A DNA stretch of 64,000 nucleotides, taken from positions 82,804-146,803 of the forward strand of contig NZ_JH414506.1 in NCBI RefSeq assembly GCF_000238075.1, written 5' to 3'. The DNA comes from Oribacterium asaccharolyticum ACB7. Lineage in GTDB: Bacteria; Bacillota; Clostridia; Lachnospirales; Lachnospiraceae. Numbering within the stretch: position 1 is the stretch's first letter; each line of letters opens with the position of its first letter. Both the position numbers and the translations under genes were made by a program. Shown one piece after another: positions 60,989 through 64,000 of the stretch. The notes under the pieces were generated by a model, which was not told the DNA's origin, made no database searches, and saw only the letters and a list, made by a program, of their open reading frames with translations.

Positions 60989-61129
60989 TCTCTCCGTCTC
61001 CCGCATCCTTTTCCCTATTTAACATCATACCTGTTCCGATAAGCAGTATACTACCATGTTTTCCAAAAAGAAATAAACTCATAAACTCCCGGAAACTGCA
61101 TTTTTATAAGACAAGTTTTGCATTTCACT

Positions 61130-61156
61130 TATAGTTTTGCAGGACTCGAACGATAT
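61130..61156 (+). promoter_or_regulatory. Sigma-28 (SigD)-type promoter of flgL
   Basis: TATA (61130-61133), exactly 15 nt, then AACGATAT (61149-61156) match the flagellar sigma factor consensus TAAA-N15-GCCGATAW at most positions. It lies 58 nt before flgL, a late flagellar gene expected to need this sigma factor. Confidence 0.65.
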
Positions 61157-61214
61157 ATATCATGAAAGAAAAAAGTGTTTTTTTAAGACTCTTACCATTA
61201 TAGAGGAGTAGAAA

Positions 61215-62444
61215 ATGAGAGTAACCGCAAGGACTTATTATCAAGATTATGCTAAATCCGTAAATGATTTGCACACCAAATTAAACAAATCCATGGAGCA
61301 GGTCGGAAACGGAAGAAAATTCAATGAGGCCAAGGAAGACCCCATTGCTTATTACGCAGGAAAACGTATAGAAAATCAGCACAATGATGCTGAAGCGAAG
61401 AAAACCGTTATCGATGATGTAAAGAACCGTTTATATCAGCAGGAAAAAGGAGCGCTCAGTATCCAGGATGATATGCGTACCGTAAATACGAAAGTAGTCA
61501 ATTTAAAAAATGACACAACCAACGCAAATGCATCTACCGTGGAAACCTTCGAGTCGGAGTTCACCCAAAGATTGCATTCCGTAGTCAACACCTTAAATTC
61601 TCAGTATGACAACTTCTATGTCTATGGAGGAAATGATATGACTACCGTCCCCTTCTCCTTAAAGGAGGATTTGGACGGTGCACCGCCCAGTGTTACCTTG
61701 ACTTATTCCCACAAATTCCCGGGAGATGAAAAAGCAACCGAGCTGAATATCAAATACAGCTACGACGGAACCAATTATAAAAATGAATTTTCCGGAAAGG
61801 CGAGTGACGGCACGGCACTGGGAGAAGGAGACACACTGAAATTGATTCTCTCCGCTATGAGAGAACAAGGCAAGATGAGTACCGGTTACGGCTCTCTTCG
61901 TGATCGCAGCACCCTTCTTGATACCTATACCGGAGGCCTGAACATGATTACCGGTCTTTCCTCCGATACGCTGAAGGGCCTAAGTGACACGGATGCCATT
62001 AACCGAATCAAAGGAGCAAGTAACGGCGGTCCGGTAGTGGCTGAGGAAGATTCTCTCATGAATTCTCCTGTAGCCCTATTGTCTAAGAGTGTTCTGACTA
62101 CCCACAACTATGTGAAAGCTTTAAAAACGAACACCAATGTGTCTACCGCAAAAGAGCGTTTTCATAAAGACCTTTCCGACTTCATCAATCAAAATGATGA
62201 TTCGGAGTCCAGGGTCAGCGACACCTACCGCGTTTTGGGTATTAAGTATGCCGCATTAGAAGCAACACAGTCTAAGCTGGACATCACTATGGATACCCTG
62301 CAAGCTGAATACAGCTCTAAACTGGCCATCGACCCTTATGATGCAGTGGTAAAGATGTATTCCTACCAATACAGCTACAATGCAGCCATGAAGGTGGGGG
62401 CAAATATCATGCAATCTTCTTTGTTTGATTTTGTAGGTAGATAA
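61215..62444 (+). CDS. flgL: Hook-filament junction protein FlgL (HAP3)
   Basis: FlgL joins FlgK to the flagellin filament. It has 409 residues, with the flagellin-like N-terminal helix (ARTYYQDYAKSVNDLHTKLNKSMEQVGNGRKFNEAKEDPIA) and C-terminal helix (EYSSKLAIDPYDAVVKMYSYQYSYNAAMKVGANIMQSSLFDFVG). AGAGGAG precedes the ATG. It begins the flgL-YviE-like-fliW-csrA block. Confidence 0.95.
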   Translation: MRVTARTYYQDYAKSVNDLHTKLNKSMEQVGNGRKFNEAKEDPIAYYAGKRIENQHNDAEAKKTVIDDVKNRLYQQEKGALSIQDDMRTVNTKVVNLKNDTTNANASTVETFESEFTQRLHSVVNTLNSQYDNFYVYGGNDMTTVPFSLKEDLDGAPPSVTLTYSHKFPGDEKATELNIKYSYDGTNYKNEFSGKASDGTALGEGDTLKLILSAMREQGKMSTGYGSLRDRSTLLDTYTGGLNMITGLSSDTLKGLSDTDAINRIKGASNGGPVVAEEDSLMNSPVALLSKSVLTTHNYVKALKTNTNVSTAKERFHKDLSDFINQNDDSESRVSDTYRVLGIKYAALEATQSKLDITMDTLQAEYSSKLAIDPYDAVVKMYSYQYSYNAAMKVGANIMQSSLFDFVGR

Positions 62445-62489
62445 AAAAATATGGTCATCTCTCCATTAACCTGACCAAGAGAGCAAGGG

Positions 62490-62521
62490 GTAAAACTCTT
62501 TCTGAAAGGATTGAGTTTTAC
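62490..62521 (+). other. Hairpin in the flgL/YviE-like spacer
   Basis: GTAAAACTC (62490-62498) pairs with GAGTTTTAC (62513-62521) around a 14-nt loop, starting 46 nt after the flgL stop. No T run follows directly, so it is more likely an RNA stability or leader structure than a terminator. Confidence 0.6.
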
Positions 62522-62534
62522 TCTTCCTGAGTGG

Positions 62535-62560
62535 AAACATTTTTCTGAAATGTTTTTATT
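62535..62560 (+). terminator. Probable weak terminator after flgL
   Basis: AAACATTT and AAATGTTT form an 8-bp AT-rich stem with a 5-nt loop followed by TTTTTATT. The weak stem suggests partial termination that would lower downstream YviE-like, fliW and csrA expression. Confidence 0.55.
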
Positions 62561-62566
62561 CCTGAC

Positions 62567-62616
62567 AACCCGCTTTATGCGGAGATGCTTTTCTTTCGCA
62601 TAATACACGGGTTTTT
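62567..62616 (+). terminator. Branched hairpin with T run just before the YviE-like gene
   Basis: AACCCG (62567-62572) pairs with CGGGTT (62608-62613), enclosing an inner ATGCG/CGCAT stem, and a T5 run follows. It ends only 5 nt before the GGGAGG ribosome binding site, so it may act as an attenuator or may simply structure the leader. Confidence 0.5.
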
Positions 62617-62631
62617 AAGAGGGAGGCGCGT

Positions 62632-63198
62632 ATGGGACAAGTCTTAAAGATTAGTACAACGGACTTCAGAGCTCTCCACCTCTCCATGGGCGGAAGGCTG
62701 GTCCCCTCTGATTTACTTGACGAAGCGCGAGGGAGAGAGCTTCGCGTAAGTGCCATTGAATCTCGAAACGTCGGGAAATCCGATAGAGATTTTCAACGTG
62801 CAGTCAATATTCAATACCAAAGAGCCACGCAACATGTACAGGCTTCTTTGCATAAAAGTTCAGCCGCACAAGAGATAAATCCGGAAGCTTTACCCCTTAC
62901 GAAGCAGAAGGCTGCTACCCCGAATCTCTACACTGCAAGCAATACGCAGCGCGCGGCCGCAGAAAATTTGGAAGCGTATGCCGAAAGGCAGGCTTTATCA
63001 CAAGAAAAAAATGCCGGCTATCTACAGGACCGGGGTGCCTTTGAGATGAGGGTACATCAGGGAGAAATCACTTATCTTCCTGCGATGAACATGACCATCA
63101 TTACCCAAATGCCGGAAGTAAAGTTTGAGTACACTGGAGATTTTGTTTATTTTCCAAAATCGCCTGAAATGGGCGTGAGTATGGACGTAGTAAGCTAG
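62632..63198 (+). CDS. YviE-like (DUF6470) flagellar-locus protein
   Basis: 188 residues with no enzymatic motif. The early part contains LHLSMGGRLVPSDLLD and the C-terminal part ends VKFEYTGDFVYFPKSP. In Bacillus a protein of this size and layout (YviE) lies between flgL and fliW, and the arrangement is the same here. The Gln/Ala-rich middle suggests helices. A GGGAGG ribosome binding site is present. The biochemical role is unknown. Confidence 0.75.
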   Translation: MGQVLKISTTDFRALHLSMGGRLVPSDLLDEARGRELRVSAIESRNVGKSDRDFQRAVNIQYQRATQHVQASLHKSSAAQEINPEALPLTKQKAATPNLYTASNTQRAAAENLEAYAERQALSQEKNAGYLQDRGAFEMRVHQGEITYLPAMNMTIITQMPEVKFEYTGDFVYFPKSPEMGVSMDVVS

Positions 63199-63234
63199 TG
63201 TATCCTGTTTCATTATTATTCTATGGAGGAAATT

Positions 63235-63696
63235 ATGCAATTACATACCAAAGACTATGGTGTTATTGATTATGAAGAGAAGGATTTGTTTTTCTTTCCT
63301 GACGGGCTTTTCGGCTTCAGTCAAGTACAACATTTTCTTCCGCTTTGTTTAAACGAAGAAGAAGACTCTACCATTCTTCTTTTGCATGGAGTGGAGGACC
63401 CGAACTTGGCGTTTGTGGTAATCAATCCCTTTACTTTAGATCCGGATTATGCGCCTACCTTAACAGAGGAGGAGCTTAGTTACTTAGGAGTTAAGAATGC
63501 CGAAGAATTAAGTTACTATGTAACCTGTGTTTTACGCGAAGATTATTTGAGTAATACCGTGAATCTGAAGTGTCCTTTGGTAATAAATCCCGAGAATCAT
63601 AAGGGAATGCAAGTGATACTGGAATCTAGCGGCTACGACTATAAGCATACCCTGGGCAGCTTCGCTTCTGTTCAAGAAAAGAAAGCTGCAGTATAA
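63235..63696 (+). CDS. fliW: Flagellar assembly factor FliW
   Basis: FliW binds and inhibits CsrA and is itself titrated by flagellin, which couples flagellin translation to secretion. 153 residues from ATG 63235, chosen for GGAGGAAATT directly upstream. Conserved segments are FPDGLFGF, LPL near 35-40 and the C-terminal VNLKCPLVINPENHKGMQVIL. Located directly before csrA as in Bacillus. Confidence 0.95.
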   Translation: MQLHTKDYGVIDYEEKDLFFFPDGLFGFSQVQHFLPLCLNEEEDSTILLLHGVEDPNLAFVVINPFTLDPDYAPTLTEEELSYLGVKNAEELSYYVTCVLREDYLSNTVNLKCPLVINPENHKGMQVILESSGYDYKHTLGSFASVQEKKAAV

Positions 63697-63706
63697 AATG
63701 CGAATA

Positions 63707-63724
63707 TCCCACAGGGATGTGGGA
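63707..63724 (+). promoter_or_regulatory. CsrA-binding hairpin in the csrA leader
   Basis: A perfect 7-bp stem TCCCACA/TGTGGGA presents GGGA in its loop, and the sequence ACAGGGATGT matches the CsrA consensus ACARGGAUGU at every position. It lies about 20 nt before the csrA start, next to its ribosome binding site, as expected for translational autorepression. Confidence 0.85.
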
Positions 63725-63744
63725 GAAAGAGGTGAAGGAAAACC

Positions 63745-63993
63745 ATGTTAATCTTAAGAAGAAAAAAGAATGAAAGCATCTTAATCGGGGATAATATTCG
63801 TCTTACAGTGATTGAAACCGCTGCAGATGGAGTGCGTATCGCGATTGATGCTCCAAAGCATATTTCCATCCTACGTGAAGAACTCTCCCATGCAGAGGAA
63901 GAAAATCGTTCCGCTGTAGCAAAGGATCAAAGTGCAATCTTTAATTTGCAAAACGGTCTTTTGCAGAGGCTTTCTGTAGGAAGCACAGAATAA
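63745..63993 (+). CDS. csrA: RNA-binding translational regulator CsrA
   Basis: CsrA binds GGA motifs in mRNA leaders and blocks translation, in Firmicutes mainly of flagellin. It has 82 residues, with MLILRRKKNESILIGD and the RNA-contacting VRIAIDAPKHISILREEL segment intact (Arg in the final strand present). The helical tail is slightly longer than usual, the site where FliW binds. It is the last gene in the window; flagellin would be expected further on but is not visible. Confidence 0.97.
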   Translation: MLILRRKKNESILIGDNIRLTVIETAADGVRIAIDAPKHISILREELSHAEEENRSAVAKDQSAIFNLQNGLLQRLSVGSTE

Positions 63994-64000
63994 TAAAAAA

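Overview
The window looks like the chromosome of a flagellated, low- to mid-GC Gram-positive bacterium of the Lachnospiraceae type. The evidence is a Firmicutes-style fli/flg operon order, a FliY with two CheC-type phosphatase motifs, FlbD, the flgM-flgN-flgK / flgL-(YviE-like)-fliW-csrA module, AGGAGG-type ribosome binding sites and GTG/TTG starts. An oral genus such as Oribacterium is possible, but that is a guess. No rRNA, tRNA, CRISPR array or transposon was seen.

Region 1 (1-19.3 kb, minus strand) is the main flagellar operon. It is transcribed from a promoter near 19.24 kb: fliE-fliF-fliG-fliH-fliI-fliJ-fliK-flgD-flgE-flbD-motA-motB-fliM-cheY-flgC-fliY-fliO-fliP-fliQ-fliR-flhB-flhA (flhA cut by the window edge). 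Oddities are flgC sitting between cheY and fliY, no flgB or fliL in the window, and an apparent -1 frameshift near the 5' end of fliM at a sequence shaped like a slippery heptamer.

Region 2 (19.4-24.6 kb, minus) is a cyclic-di-GMP neighbourhood. It holds an EAL phosphodiesterase, a substrate-binding lipoprotein, two small related proteins, and a secreted CAP-domain protein. The CAP gene's ~450-nt leader carries two tandem c-di-GMP-I (GEMM) riboswitches with an intrinsic terminator between them and a hairpin over the ribosome binding site.

Region 3 (24.6-48.9 kb, minus) is the most unusual part. Three genes make and probably activate a phosphonate: a three-domain nucleotidyltransferase/cytidylyltransferase/PEP mutase fusion, phosphonopyruvate decarboxylase, and an iron-type alcohol dehydrogenase likely acting as phosphonoacetaldehyde reductase. 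They lie directly downstream of nine large paralogous transferases. Seven of these are LicD domains fused to a helical segment and half of a CDP-glycerol-glycerophosphotransferase-like GT-B fold. Two are longer GT-B proteins without LicD. A GT2 glycosyltransferase with a helical repeat tail begins the set. Enclosed on both sides by flagellar genes, the locus is best read as a system that decorates a surface glycan, plausibly on flagellin, with phosphonate or other phospho-substituents.

Region 4 (49-55.4 kb, minus) holds accessory flagellar and envelope genes: a PilZ protein, a lytic transglycosylase, two secreted proteins with choline-binding-type repeats, an FlhB C-terminal-domain paralogue and a FliK/YlqG-like protein.

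Region 5 (55.5-64 kb, mostly plus) is the late flagellar and regulatory block: flgM-flgN-flgK, a DUF1576-like membrane protein, asparaginase (minus), then flgL with a sigma-28-type promoter, a YviE-like protein, fliW and csrA. A near-ideal CsrA-binding hairpin lies just before csrA. The window therefore combines flagellar assembly, c-di-GMP control, CsrA/FliW control and a probable flagellar or surface phosphonoglycan pathway.
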